Below the pieces are notes generated by a model. It had not been told where the DNA came from. It saw only the letters and a program-made list of their open reading frames with translations, and searched no databases. From positions 1 through 25,114 of the forward strand of contig CAYMTV010000013.1 in NCBI GenBank assembly GCA_964393525.1: 25,114 nucleotides of DNA. Direction: 5' to 3'. The position numbers were made by a program, and so were the translations under genes. Of the stretch, positions 6,816 to 14,176 are shown in pieces. This stretch comes from CAYMTV01 sp964393525. GTDB taxonomy: Bacteria; Patescibacteriota; Microgenomatia; Daviesbacterales; UBA10151. The first letter of the stretch is position 1, and every line of letters starts with the position of its first letter.

Positions 6816-8669
6816 ATGACTAAAAATTTAGAAAAGCTAGGCAAACTTATTCGCTATTATATCCTAATGTCTTCAACCAAAGCCGGTTCCGGTCATCCTT
6901 CCTCATCGCTTTCTGCAACAGATCTAATGACAGGACTTTTTTTTGGCGGATTTTTCCGGTTTGATTTAAAAAATCCGAGACTCAAAAATAATGACCGGTT
7001 GATCTTTTCCAAAGGTCACGCCTCACCTTTGTTTTATTCACTTTATGCTGCGGCAGGCGCAGTCTCAGAAAATGAACTTACAACTCTAAGAAAATTCGGC
7101 TCAAAGCTTGAGGGACACCCGACAATGGAGTTTGTCTATACTGAGGCTGCAACTGGCTCTTTGGGGCAAGGTTTATCGATTGGAGTGGGGATGGCGCTGA
7201 ATGCAAAATATGTTGATAAGCTGCCCTACAGAACTTATGTCTTATTGGGGGACTCTGAGATGGCAGAGGGCCAAGTCTGGGAAGCTATGGAAATAGCCAG
7301 CTTTTACAAGTTAGATAATTTAGTGGGTATTTTAGATGTCAATAAGCTTGGGCAAAGAGGGGAAACTATGTATGGATACAATTTGGAAGTCTATCAAAAG
7401 AGGGCTGAATCTTTTGGCTGGGAAACAATAGTTATTGATGGACATAACTTAAAGGAAATAGTTAAAGCTTTTGAAAAATCTACGGTAGTAAAGGATAAAC
7501 CGGTAATAATAATTGCCAAAACAATTAAAGGCAAAGGAGTATCACTACTTGAGGGGGTAGATGGCTGGCACGGGAAAGCACTTTCTCCTGATGAGTTTGA
7601 AAAAGCGTTGAAAGAGTTGGGAGAGGTTGATAAAAGTTTAACAGGGGGGTTAGCAAAACCTGAAAAAGCCAAAACTCAAAATTCAAAAGTCAAAAATACA
7701 AGTCAAAAGTTAGAAGTGGGATATAAAAAAGGTGAGATGGTGGCAACCCGCAAGGCTTATGGTAATGCACTTGTGAGAATTTATCCCGAAAATCCGGATA
7801 TGGTGGTTTTGGATGCAGAGGTTTCCAACTCAACTTACTCTGATATATTTAAGAAAGCTTATCCGGAAAGGTTTTTTGAGATGTATATTGCAGAGCAAAA
7901 CATGGTTGGGGTCTCACTTGGGCTTTCCAGGCGGGGAAAAATCCCTTTTATCTCAACTTTTGCCGCATTTTTTACCAGGGCATTTGATCAGATCAGAATG
8001 AGCCAGTACTCGGATGGCAACATTAAGTTTTGCGGCTCGCACGCCGGTGTTTCCATCGGTGATGATGGATCATCTCAGATGGGGCTTGAGGATATCGCGC
8101 TTTTTAGGACGCTTTTAAATGGGGTAGTTTTATACCCTTCGGATGCGGTTTCAGCCGATAAATTAGTAGAGCAGGCAGCAATTCATAAAGGAAATGTCTA
8201 TATAAGGACTACAAGAGCTGAGACTCCCATAATTTATGATAATGACGAAAAATTCATTATTGGCGGATCTAAAATATTGAGACAAAATCATAACGATCGT
8301 GTAACAATTGTCTCAGCGGGGATCACCCTGCACGAAGCTTTAAAAGCATATGAGGAACTGCAAAAAGAAAAAATAAATATTCGAGTTATCGATCTTTATT
8401 CTATTAAACCAATTGACGCAAAGAATCTTGAGAAAGCAGCGAAGGAGACCAAAGCAATAATTACGGTTGAGGATCATTTTGAGGCGGGAGGGATTGGTGA
8501 AGCGGTTAAGGGCGCTCTGGCAGGCAGCGGAGAAAAGGTTTACTCACTTTTTGTTTCCAAAATGCCAAAGAGTGGAAAGCCCCAGGAACTTTTGGAATAT
8601 GAAGGAATTGACAGCAAAGCTATAATAGCTAAGGTGAAGGAGGTCCTAAGTGAGATCACAAAACCTTAA
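6816..8669 (+). CDS. tkt: Transketolase
   Basis: 617 aa, full-length and single-chain though shorter than the roughly 660 of E. coli. Transfers two-carbon units between sugar phosphates using thiamine diphosphate. N-terminal domain: STKAGSGHPSSSLSATDL (His27), FSKGHASPL (His68), EGHP (His101), TGSLGQGL and the ThDP motif GDSEMAEGQ...DVN (145-176). Pyrimidine-binding domain: IAEQNMVG with the cofactor-activating Glu360, FISTFAAFFTRAFDQIRM, and GSHAGVSIGDDGSSQMGLED (407-426). The C-terminal domain runs from about 470. A low-complexity Lys/Asn/Ser linker at 281-299 joins the first two domains. The final 20 bases overlap the transaldolase gene, whose Shine-Dalgarno lies inside tkt, so the two are translationally coupled. 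Confidence 0.95.
   Translation: MTKNLEKLGKLIRYYILMSSTKAGSGHPSSSLSATDLMTGLFFGGFFRFDLKNPRLKNNDRLIFSKGHASPLFYSLYAAAGAVSENELTTLRKFGSKLEGHPTMEFVYTEAATGSLGQGLSIGVGMALNAKYVDKLPYRTYVLLGDSEMAEGQVWEAMEIASFYKLDNLVGILDVNKLGQRGETMYGYNLEVYQKRAESFGWETIVIDGHNLKEIVKAFEKSTVVKDKPVIIIAKTIKGKGVSLLEGVDGWHGKALSPDEFEKALKELGEVDKSLTGGLAKPEKAKTQNSKVKNTSQKLEVGYKKGEMVATRKAYGNALVRIYPENPDMVVLDAEVSNSTYSDIFKKAYPERFFEMYIAEQNMVGVSLGLSRRGKIPFISTFAAFFTRAFDQIRMSQYSDGNIKFCGSHAGVSIGDDGSSQMGLEDIALFRTLLNGVVLYPSDAVSADKLVEQAAIHKGNVYIRTTRAETPIIYDNDEKFIIGGSKILRQNHNDRVTIVSAGITLHEALKAYEELQKEKINIRVIDLYSIKPIDAKNLEKAAKETKAIITVEDHFEAGGIGEAVKGALAGSGEKVYSLFVSKMPKSGKPQELLEYEGIDSKAIIAKVKEVLSEITKP
8637..8652 (+). promoter_or_regulatory. Shine-Dalgarno deciding the GTG start of transaldolase
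   Basis: AAGGAGGT (8637-8644) lies five bases before GTG at 8650, all within the 3' end of tkt. It is among the strongest ribosome binding sites in the window and fixes a non-ATG start. Confidence 0.8.
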
Positions 8670-9546
8670 AAGTAAAATATTCTTAGATGGGGGAGACCCT
8701 AATGAAACTAGAGAGATTTTGGATCTTTTGGGGTTTTTGGATGGGCAAACTACCAACCCAACTTTAATTTCCAAAAATCCGGAAGCGGCTGAGCGGTTGT
8801 CGGAGGGTCAAAAATTCTCAAAAGAGGAAATTTTTGATTTTTATAAAGGGGTAGTTTCTGATGTTTCCAATTTAATTCCTAAAGGCTCTGTTTCTATTGA
8901 GGTTTACGCAGATGCAAATACCAAGGCTGAAGAGATGATTGAACAGGGTAGGGAATTTTACACCTGGATTCCCAATGCTCATATTAAGTTTCCTACCACT
9001 AAAGAAGGCCTGAAAGCTGCAGAACAAGCTGTCAAAGATGGAATAAGGGTTAATATGACTTTATGTTTTACTCAAGAACAAGCAGCTGCAGTTTATGCTG
9101 CCACCCTTCGATTCGCTGACGCTCGCTCAGGGCAAGCCTCCCAAGAAGGGTTTAAAAATGTTTTTGTCTCCCCTTTTATAGGCAGGCTGGATGATCGGGG
9201 AGAAAACGGGATGGATGTAATTAAAAATATTATAGAAATGTATGAGTCAGGGGATGGTCATGTGGCAGTTTTAACAGCCTCTGTTAGGAATTTAGATCAT
9301 TTAATGCAGGCAATAAAGCTTGAGTCAGATATTATTACTGTACCTTTTAAGATCTTAAAAGAATGGGGTGAAAAAGGTATGCCAATGCCGGGTAAAGATT
9401 ATATATATAACGCACGGGAACTTACGCCCATTGAATACAAAGAGCTGGATTTAAACAAACCATGGCAGGAATTTGATATATATCATGAATTAACAGATAA
9501 AGGTATAGAAAAATTCAGTGCTGACTGGAACTCCCTATTAAGGTAG
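8650..9546 (+). CDS. tal: Transaldolase
   Basis: 298 aa. Moves a dihydroxyacetone unit between sugar phosphates through a Schiff base. Visible: DGQTTNPTLISK (31-42), HIKFPTTKEGL (111-121) with the likely Schiff-base Lys113, NMTLCFTQEQAAAVYA (135-150), FVSPFIGRLDDRG (172-184), VLTASVRN (207-214), and ITVPFKIL. The GTG start is supported by a strong Shine-Dalgarno in tkt. Residues 152-167 (TLRFADARSG...) are an extra segment between AAVYA and the VFVSPF strand, where family members have only a few residues. The DNA there is a palindromic, GC-richer insert (see the repeat at 9103-9151) that keeps the frame. The tail of the gene overlaps the convergent gene's end by nine bases. With tkt it forms the non-oxidative pentose phosphate pathway. 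Confidence 0.93.
   Translation: MRSQNLKSKIFLDGGDPNETREILDLLGFLDGQTTNPTLISKNPEAAERLSEGQKFSKEEIFDFYKGVVSDVSNLIPKGSVSIEVYADANTKAEEMIEQGREFYTWIPNAHIKFPTTKEGLKAAEQAVKDGIRVNMTLCFTQEQAAAVYAATLRFADARSGQASQEGFKNVFVSPFIGRLDDRGENGMDVIKNIIEMYESGDGHVAVLTASVRNLDHLMQAIKLESDIITVPFKILKEWGEKGMPMPGKDYIYNARELTPIEYKELDLNKPWQEFDIYHELTDKGIEKFSADWNSLLR
9103..9151. repeat. Palindromic element inserted in frame in transaldolase
   Basis: Arms ACCCTTC (9103-9109) and GAAGGGT (9145-9151) enclose 35 bases holding GCTGACGCTCGCTCAGGG. The 48-bp unit adds exactly 16 codons. Its sequence resembles the CCCTTCGA...TCAGGGCAAG palindromic repeats often seen between genes in many bacteria (from memory, not searched). The insertion lies in a loop between two beta-strand motifs of the enzyme. 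Confidence 0.6.
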
Positions 9547-10272
9547 ATTTAAGGTAATTGTTTTAAAGCCCCATTTTTCAACATCAATATTATACTGGTT
9601 ATGCGATAAAAGTGGTCCGCGGGTGGTTTTATCTTTTGGTTTTGGAAGCTCCAGTTGATGTTCAAGCCTGTTTAAAAGCTCCTTCATCAACCATTTGGGG
9701 ATTAAATCCCGTTCTGAAGGATAAACAAAGCGGAAGTTTAGAAAGTGCACCAGTAAAAGTTCCCAATGAGCCTCCATCCTGTTTAAAAGCCTTTTCCAGT
9801 CCAACTCCTTACCTTTTTTTAAAATTAAATGATTAATATCTGCGCCATCATACCTGTCCCTGGCCATAATATAAGCCCTGCACCAGATCATCTCCTCGGG
9901 TGGGATTAACCTGACTTTAGTCCCCAAAATTGTTACTTGAGGCGCTCCAACAAACCATGAGTCATCAACATACCAGATTCCGCTTGGTGTGGCAAAAATG
10001 ATATCAACATACAAGTTATACATAAATGCTTTGGCGATCCACCTACTGTCATGCATCCTGGATTTAAATCCTTCTTCTTCCAATGCCTTAAGGAGCCTTG
10101 GAAAATCACCCGCCTTGCAAAAAATATCCATATCCTTTGTTTCGCGCTTAATCCCGGTGTATTTTCTGTAAGCGAAAGTTCCGCCTACCAGAAAATGAAT
10201 ACCTGTTTTGGAAAGTTTTTTTAATACGTTCGCATAAACATCATCCGCCTGGCTTTTGGCTGCTTGGTTCAT
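9538..10272 (-). CDS. Nucleotidyltransferase-fold protein (minimal pol-beta type)
   Basis: 244 aa. The N-terminal half has the signature of a pol-beta-like nucleotidyltransferase: FLVGGTFAYRKYTG (GG at 30-31), R-E-T-K-D-M-D-I with the metal pair Asp47/Asp49, and a third acidic residue in NLYVDIIF (Asp90). The next part (RLIPPEEMIWCRAYIMARDRYDGADINHLI) resembles the helical region of AbiEii/MNT-like proteins that act on RNA or other substrates. The C-terminal half is unrecognised. Its substrate is unknown and there is no antitoxin-like partner beside it. It is convergent with transaldolase (tails overlap nine bases) and lies 82 bases downstream of the Crp/Fnr-type gene on the same strand, so they may be co-transcribed. 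Start ATG has no Shine-Dalgarno. Confidence 0.75.
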   Translation of the reverse strand: MNQAAKSQADDVYANVLKKLSKTGIHFLVGGTFAYRKYTGIKRETKDMDIFCKAGDFPRLLKALEEEGFKSRMHDSRWIAKAFMYNLYVDIIFATPSGIWYVDDSWFVGAPQVTILGTKVRLIPPEEMIWCRAYIMARDRYDGADINHLILKKGKELDWKRLLNRMEAHWELLLVHFLNFRFVYPSERDLIPKWLMKELLNRLEHQLELPKPKDKTTRGPLLSHNQYNIDVEKWGFKTITLNLP

Positions 10273-10354
10273 TAAGCAAAGGGTAGTTTATTGCAGTGAT
10301 AGGAAATTAAACGGAAGGTAAGAAAAGCGTAATACAAAAAAAATATTTCCTTAG

Positions 10355-10999
10355 CTAATTTTTAACTTCAGAGCTCAGTTTTTTTAGATCAGCAATGATA
10401 ATTTTATGATTGTTATATTTTATGAGTCCTTTTTTAATCAATTTTTCCATCTCAATGCTGGTTCTTTCGCGGGAAAGCCCGGCTAAACCGGCTATCTCAT
10501 GATGGGTAAATTTGCTGGTTAAGGTAATTTTTTCTTGACTTTTTTCACCAAAATGCCTTGCCAAAAATAAAAGCATGGAGACCACCCTCTGATAGGCACT
10601 ACCAAAAGAGGTAATCTCAATTCTCCTGGATAGACCTTCAAGGCCTGAAATAACCCTTCTGGTAAATGAAAACAGGCTGTCAGGATGTAATTTAAGAAAT
10701 TGGATAAACTTTTCTTTCGGAGAAATAGCAATTTCTATAGCTGTTACAGCCTGGAAGTAATGTTTGTTTTCCGAGCCGTTAAGTGCCCAAAACATTGGAA
10801 AATGGGCATTTGGTGAATAAATATGCAGTGTTAGTTCCACCCCTTCATCGGATATTGTAAACTGCCTGACATAGCCATCTTTTAAATAAATGACTCCCGG
10901 AGGTAGCTCTTCCGGGTTTAAAAGCACCGCCCCTTTCGGGTATTTCTTTGAAGGGAACTTAGAAAAAAATTCTCCAATATTTTTATCCAACTTTGGCAT
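10355..10999 (-). CDS. Crp/Fnr-family transcriptional regulator
   Basis: 214 aa from the ATG at 10999. An N-terminal cyclic-nucleotide-type beta-roll is visible (KKYPKGAVLLNPEELPPGVIYLKDGYVRQF), then a long dimerisation helix (SLFSFTRRVISGLEGLSRRIE) and a C-terminal winged helix-turn-helix (FTHHEIAGLAGLSRERTSIEMEKLIKKGLI). There are no cysteines for an Fe-S cluster, so an FNR-type oxygen sensor is unlikely; the effector is unknown. A longer reading from TTG at 11035 is open, but that TTG is the -35 box of a good promoter (TTGAAG, 17 bp, TATCCT) whose -10 ends seven bases before the ATG. The shorter, leaderless start is therefore preferred. It is divergent from the small HPF-like gene. Confidence 0.88.
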   Translation of the reverse strand: MPKLDKNIGEFFSKFPSKKYPKGAVLLNPEELPPGVIYLKDGYVRQFTISDEGVELTLHIYSPNAHFPMFWALNGSENKHYFQAVTAIEIAISPKEKFIQFLKLHPDSLFSFTRRVISGLEGLSRRIEITSFGSAYQRVVSMLLFLARHFGEKSQEKITLTSKFTHHEIAGLAGLSRERTSIEMEKLIKKGLIKYNNHKIIIADLKKLSSEVKN

Positions 11000-11006
11000 A
11001 GGCCAA

Positions 11007-11035
11007 AGGATAGCAATTTTTACTTCTCGCTTCAA
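11007..11035 (-). promoter_or_regulatory. Leaderless-type promoter of the Crp/Fnr regulator
   Basis: Minus strand TTGAAG (11035-11030), 17-bp spacer, TATCCT (11012-11007), then seven bases to the ATG at 10999. Transcription should begin at or next to the start codon. Confidence 0.6.
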
Positions 11036-11095
11036 CTTTTTTGGTAATTTTGGTTACGGAAACAGCTCCTTAGGTAATGTTATGGTTTTGGCGAA

Positions 11096-11395
11096 ATGAT
11101 TTACAAATTCAGCCTGAAAGGGATAGATAATTTAAGTACACCTCTCTATAAGCAAGTCGACCCCTATCTTAATAAGATCAACAGGTATTTGCCCCAGCTG
11201 GCAGATGATCCACCCTACTTAAACATTGTTATGAAAAAAGGAACTGATAAGCTTTTACCAATTAAAGGAACTCTATCATTAAAAATGCCGGGAAAAGTCC
11301 TGATTGTAAGCTTAAGTGCCGGGTCAATAGAGAGCTTACTTAAAAATGGATTCGAGCGTTTGATCAGGGGTCTTAAAGAAAGAGGAAAATTGTGA
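11096..11395 (+). CDS. Small protein, possibly HPF/RaiA-like ribosome-associated factor
   Basis: 99 aa, no signal peptide or membrane helix. It has an alternating beta/alpha pattern: FSLKGIDNLSTPLYKQVDPYLNKINRYLPQLADDPPYLNIVMKKG, then TLSLKMPGKVLIVSLSAGSIESLLKNGFERLIRGLKERGKL. The LxMPGKxLxVxxxAxxIExxxxxxxERLIRxLKxxK ending resembles the second half of the ribosome-hibernation fold (HPF/YfiA), where a strand is followed by a helix that ends basic. The assignment is tentative. It is divergent from the Crp/Fnr-type gene with 96 bases between the starts. The candidate structured RNA at 11442 follows it closely. The ATG has no clear Shine-Dalgarno. Confidence 0.6.
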   Translation: MIYKFSLKGIDNLSTPLYKQVDPYLNKINRYLPQLADDPPYLNIVMKKGTDKLLPIKGTLSLKMPGKVLIVSLSAGSIESLLKNGFERLIRGLKERGKL

Positions 11396-11441
11396 TTAAA
11401 ATTACAGAACTGGACTTAAAATTTTGGTAATTTAATTTTAC

Positions 11442-11552
11442 GATGGGGTAGGTCCAAAATTGGTCTGCCGGGGAGTGGAGGGAAAGATTTCAAACCCAAC
11501 GTCGTTTCTGGATTTTCCCGAGCTTTCTAGCCCTACCCCATCAGGCGGCAGA
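11442..11552. ncRNA. Candidate structured RNA with H-type pseudoknot (orientation unknown)
   Basis: An 11-bp perfect stem joins GATGGGGTAGG (11442-11452) to CCTACCCCATC (11532-11542). Within its loop, TCTGCCG (11464-11470) is complementary to CGGCAGA (11546-11552), which lies just outside the stem, making an H-type pseudoknot of 7 bp. Inside the loop, GGGAAA/TTTCCC (11480-11485/11514-11519) and AAAC/GTTT (11492-11495/11504-11507) form a stacked hairpin, and CCA/TGG a small one. The segment is GC-richer than the surrounding gap. It does not show the hallmark motifs I know of 4.5S, 6S, RNase P or tmRNA. No promoter or T-run terminator is obvious, so strand is open. The rest of the 11396-11654 gap is AT-rich; TACAGTT/AACTGTA (11553-11559/11599-11605) is a further inverted repeat. 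Confidence 0.5.
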
Positions 11553-11654
11553 TACAGTTAATATTCTTCTTCGACAATCGTAAAAATCAACAACACTAAA
11601 CTGTAAATGTCAAGACTTCAAAAACGGTAGCTTCTATTTTAAAATCCAAAGTCT

Positions 11655-11984
11655 ATGCCCGATACAAAGTTTCACTTTGAAGATATAAAGATTGGAAATG
11701 GTGAAGAGGTCAAAAGCGGCGATTACATTCGAATTCACTATAAAGGTACTCTGGAGAATGGAACGGAATTTGACAGTTCCTACAAAAGGGGAGAGCCTTT
11801 CAAATGCAGGATAGGCGCTGGGGAAGTGATAGAAGGTTGGGATATGGGGGTTTTAGGAATGAAGCTTGGCGGCAAAAGAAAACTGATAGTACCTCCCAAG
11901 CTTGCTTACCAGGATCAGGAGATTGGTGATATTCCACCAAATTCAACCTTAATATTTGAAGTGGAACTTATTGGTATAGATTAG
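11655..11984 (+). CDS. FKBP-type peptidyl-prolyl isomerase
   Basis: 109 aa, one complete FKBP domain with no signal peptide, so it is a cytoplasmic prolyl isomerase and folding helper. Visible family features: VKSGDYIRIHYKGTLENGTEFDSSYKRGEPF, the VIEGWDMGVLGMKLGGKRKLIVPPKLAY core, and the IPPNSTLIFEVELIGI terminal strand. It has the length of single-domain FKBPs. The ATG is preceded by TAAAAT nine bases upstream and no Shine-Dalgarno. The next gene starts 43 bases downstream on the same strand. Confidence 0.95.
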   Translation: MPDTKFHFEDIKIGNGEEVKSGDYIRIHYKGTLENGTEFDSSYKRGEPFKCRIGAGEVIEGWDMGVLGMKLGGKRKLIVPPKLAYQDQEIGDIPPNSTLIFEVELIGID

Positions 11985-12027
11985 GTAAGTGCTTTCTTAA
12001 GTTGAAGTAAATTATTAAAATATTCAA

Positions 12028-13101
12028 ATGCCGCCAAGAATCCTGTCTTTGTTGTTTATTCTAATTCTTTTACTGATAAGTTCCCTTTTACTTATGAACA
12101 CAAATAACCCCTTTAAGAAAAAAGCCGCTGAGATCAGAAAGACTCTGACCGATGAATTTGATTACAATCTTGAGTTTGGAGGAGAAGCTTTGCAGGAAGC
12201 TCCCCATCCCTTAAGCATCGAGGCAATGCGTCAGGGTCAATACCCCGGCTCGGACCTGCGTATTGAGCAGACACTTGATCCGGGGTCAAATTACGAAAGA
12301 TACATAGTTTCCTACAAATCAGAAGGGGCAAAAATCTATGGTTTACTGACTGTACCTAATGGAGTAAATCCGCCAGCCGGCGGATGGCCGGTGATTATTT
12401 TTAACCATGGATATATACCTCCTAAAGAATACCGGACCTTAGAAAGGTATGTAGCATACGTTGACGGCTTTGCCGCAAGCGGCTATATTGTTTTGAAACC
12501 GGATTATCGGGGGCATGGAGACTCGGAAGGTAATGCTAGCGGAGGATACGGGTCTAATGCTTATACTGTTGATATATTGAATGCTGTTTCCTCCATAAAA
12601 AAATTCAAGGATGCAGATCCAGAAAAAATTGGGATGTGGGGTCATTCAATGGGCGGGTTTATTACCTTAAGGAATATGGTAGTTAGTAAAGATATTAAAG
12701 CCGGAGTGATCTGGGCCGGGGTTGTTGCCTCATACCCTGACCTTTTAAATAATTGGAGGAGGGGATCTTTTACTCCTCCACCGGGTGTTTCTACCGGTGC
12801 TAGGAGATGGAGAATGGAGTTGACAGAAAAGTACGGGACCCCGGAAAAAAACCCGCAGTTTTGGAATTCAATTTCGGCTAATTCTTTTTTGGCAGATATC
12901 TCAGGGCCACTACAACTACATCATGGAACATCCGATGAATCTGTACCTGTGAAATTCTCGCAAAAACTTAATGATCAAATGAAGGCTGCCAAAGAGCAGG
13001 TGGAATTATTTACTTATCCGGGGGATGATCATAACTTATCAGCTAATTTTTCCACTGCCATGCAAAGATCTATTGAATTTTTTGATAAATATTTAAAATA
13101 G
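12028..13101 (+). CDS. Exported alpha/beta hydrolase (prolyl-oligopeptidase-like S9 superfamily)
   Basis: 357 aa. Residues 5-23 form a signal peptide or membrane anchor, so the catalytic domain faces outside. After a 60-residue N-terminal region comes the alpha/beta hydrolase fold: PVIIFNHGY (oxyanion region), GYIVLKPDYRGHGDSEG, the nucleophile elbow GHSMGG (Ser207), then TSDESVP (probable Asp303) and PGDDHNLS (His335). This catalytic triad is that of serine esterases and dipeptidyl/acylaminoacyl peptidases; peptide or ester substrate cannot be told. TAAAAT lies six bases before the ATG, suggesting a leaderless transcript. The cupredoxin gene follows 24 bases downstream with its own strong Shine-Dalgarno, so the two may be co-transcribed. 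Confidence 0.88.
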   Translation: MPPRILSLLFILILLLISSLLLMNTNNPFKKKAAEIRKTLTDEFDYNLEFGGEALQEAPHPLSIEAMRQGQYPGSDLRIEQTLDPGSNYERYIVSYKSEGAKIYGLLTVPNGVNPPAGGWPVIIFNHGYIPPKEYRTLERYVAYVDGFAASGYIVLKPDYRGHGDSEGNASGGYGSNAYTVDILNAVSSIKKFKDADPEKIGMWGHSMGGFITLRNMVVSKDIKAGVIWAGVVASYPDLLNNWRRGSFTPPPGVSTGARRWRMELTEKYGTPEKNPQFWNSISANSFLADISGPLQLHHGTSDESVPVKFSQKLNDQMKAAKEQVELFTYPGDDHNLSANFSTAMQRSIEFFDKYLK

Positions 13102-13112
13102 TTTTCTTGGGA

Positions 13113-13128
13113 GGAGGTGAGAAGTTTG
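13113..13128 (+). promoter_or_regulatory. Shine-Dalgarno deciding the TTG start of the cupredoxin
   Basis: GGAGGTGA (13113-13120) is five bases from TTG at 13126. A GTG at 13117 in the same frame lies inside this site and therefore cannot be the start. Confidence 0.8.
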
Positions 13129-13572
13129 AATAATAAATACATTTTAGCTGTCATTTTGGTTTTAGTGCTTATCGGGGGCTTTTGGTTTATCAACAGCCGG
13201 AATCAGGCTGCCCCGATTTCCAGTCCGTCGGTAGACACTACCAGTGATGACTCGGCTACAAGTGAAAGCCCTTCTCCTGCATCCGAGGCCAAAGGGGAAG
13301 TTAAAGAGATAATGGTTGAAAATAAGGGTTTAACTTTTATCCCCCCGGAAATTAAAGTAAAAAAGGGTGATAAGGTTAAACTTACCTTTAAAGTTACCAT
13401 AGATAGCCATGACTTTAGGGTCGATGAATTCAATGCTGGAACTAATATATTAAAGGTAGGCGAGCAGGAAACTATTGAGTTTGTTGCAGATAAAACTGGG
13501 ACCTTTGAGTATTATTGCTCGGTTCCAGGACACAGAGTTGCCGGAATGAAGGGTAATTTAATTGTTGAGTAA
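13126..13572 (+). CDS. Membrane-anchored cupredoxin (type 1 blue-copper protein)
   Basis: 148 aa from TTG. Residues 5-22 are a signal anchor, residues 26-58 a Ser/Thr/Pro-rich linker, and the rest a cupredoxin domain on the outer face. All four expected type 1 copper ligands are visible: His95 (DSHDFRV), Cys131, His136 and Met141 in CSVPGHRVAGM. The motif resembles plastocyanin/sulfocyanin-like proteins more than the binuclear CuA site of oxidase subunit II, which would need a second cysteine. The likely role is single-electron transfer or copper binding at the cell surface. The partner is unknown: no oxidase or reductase gene is nearby. Convergent with the VIT1/CCC1-type gene, five bases apart. 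Confidence 0.9.
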   Translation: MNNKYILAVILVLVLIGGFWFINSRNQAAPISSPSVDTTSDDSATSESPSPASEAKGEVKEIMVENKGLTFIPPEIKVKKGDKVKLTFKVTIDSHDFRVDEFNAGTNILKVGEQETIEFVADKTGTFEYYCSVPGHRVAGMKGNLIVE

Positions 13573-13577
13573 GGACC

Positions 13578-14075
13578 TTATACTTTTAGGATGTTACCAA
13601 CCACAACTCCTACAATTGTGGCTGCCCCCCCAATTGCCAAAAGTTCAATAGCGCTTCTTAATGGTTTGTGATTTACTATTTGCCCTTTGACAAAACCAAT
13701 TACAAACAGACCCAAAAAAGCAAAAACTATCGCAAGATACCTTGCCAGAGGTTGATCAAATAATACAGTTGGTAAAATTGGGATCATACCGGCCATTAGA
13801 TAACTGAAAAACATGATAAAGGCTCCCATAATCAGGCTGTCGCTATGCCTTCCGTTATTTTGAGCCATTTGATGAACTGCCTTTTCCGAGGAATACTGGC
13901 CGGCGGCCATTGATGAGGCCTCAACCGTTACTGCCACAAAACTTGCGAGAATTATAATCGCTTTATCCTCAACCCCGGTACTGATTCCCACTACCACCCC
14001 TGTTGTAGAAACCAGACCATCTTGAAACCCAAAAAGTAAACTTCTTAAATAATCCTCATGAAGATTTATCTGCAT
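13578..14075 (-). CDS. VIT1/CCC1-family transporter (iron or manganese)
   Basis: 165 aa, five hydrophobic segments. The N-terminal signature LLFGFQDGLVSTTGVVVGIS (13-32) and VEASSMAAGQYSSEKAV (51-67) mark the family, with the metal-path Asp19 and Glu52 retained. These membrane proteins move Fe2+ or Mn2+ out of the cytoplasm. The protein is shorter than plant or yeast VIT1 because the cytoplasmic metal-binding domain between helices 2 and 3 is reduced to a short link (HQMAQNNGRHSDS). It has a good leaderless-type promoter. It is convergent with the cupredoxin; a shared role in metal handling is only a suggestion. Confidence 0.88.
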   Translation of the reverse strand: MQINLHEDYLRSLLFGFQDGLVSTTGVVVGISTGVEDKAIIILASFVAVTVEASSMAAGQYSSEKAVHQMAQNNGRHSDSLIMGAFIMFFSYLMAGMIPILPTVLFDQPLARYLAIVFAFLGLFVIGFVKGQIVNHKPLRSAIELLAIGGAATIVGVVVGNILKV

Positions 14076-14081
14076 AGCTAT

Positions 14082-14110
14082 ATTTTAAACCTTTTTTCAC
14101 TCTTTCCCAA
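14082..14110 (-). promoter_or_regulatory. Leaderless-type promoter of the VIT1/CCC1 gene
   Basis: Minus strand TTGGGA (14110-14105), 17-bp spacer, TAAAAT (14087-14082), then six bases to the ATG at 14075. No room for a leader or Shine-Dalgarno. Confidence 0.65.
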
Positions 14111-14176
14111 TACTTACCAACCTTTTTACTTTATCTTAAGTATAAGTTAAATAATTCAGCTAATTATCTTTCAAAA

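Noticed and set aside
9538..10272. Toxin-antitoxin pair with the nucleotidyltransferase-fold protein as toxin
   Set aside because: No small partner gene is adjacent; the upstream gene is a Crp/Fnr-type regulator with its own promoter.
11000..11035. TTG start adding twelve residues to the Crp/Fnr regulator
   Set aside because: That TTG is the -35 box of a promoter whose -10 ends seven bases before the ATG at 10999.
11442..11552. Hammerhead ribozyme on the minus strand (CTGATG...GAAAC)
   Set aside because: The core reads CTGATGG instead of CTGATGA and the required three-helix arrangement is not formed.
11442..11552. 4.5S (SRP) RNA, 6S RNA or ZTP riboswitch
   Set aside because: The GGAAGCAG-type SRP loop, the 6S open bubble and the CCGCCTGGGC element of the ZTP riboswitch are all absent.
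13117..13125. GTG start for the cupredoxin
   Set aside because: The GTG is part of the Shine-Dalgarno GGAGGTGA; the TTG at 13126 is correctly spaced.
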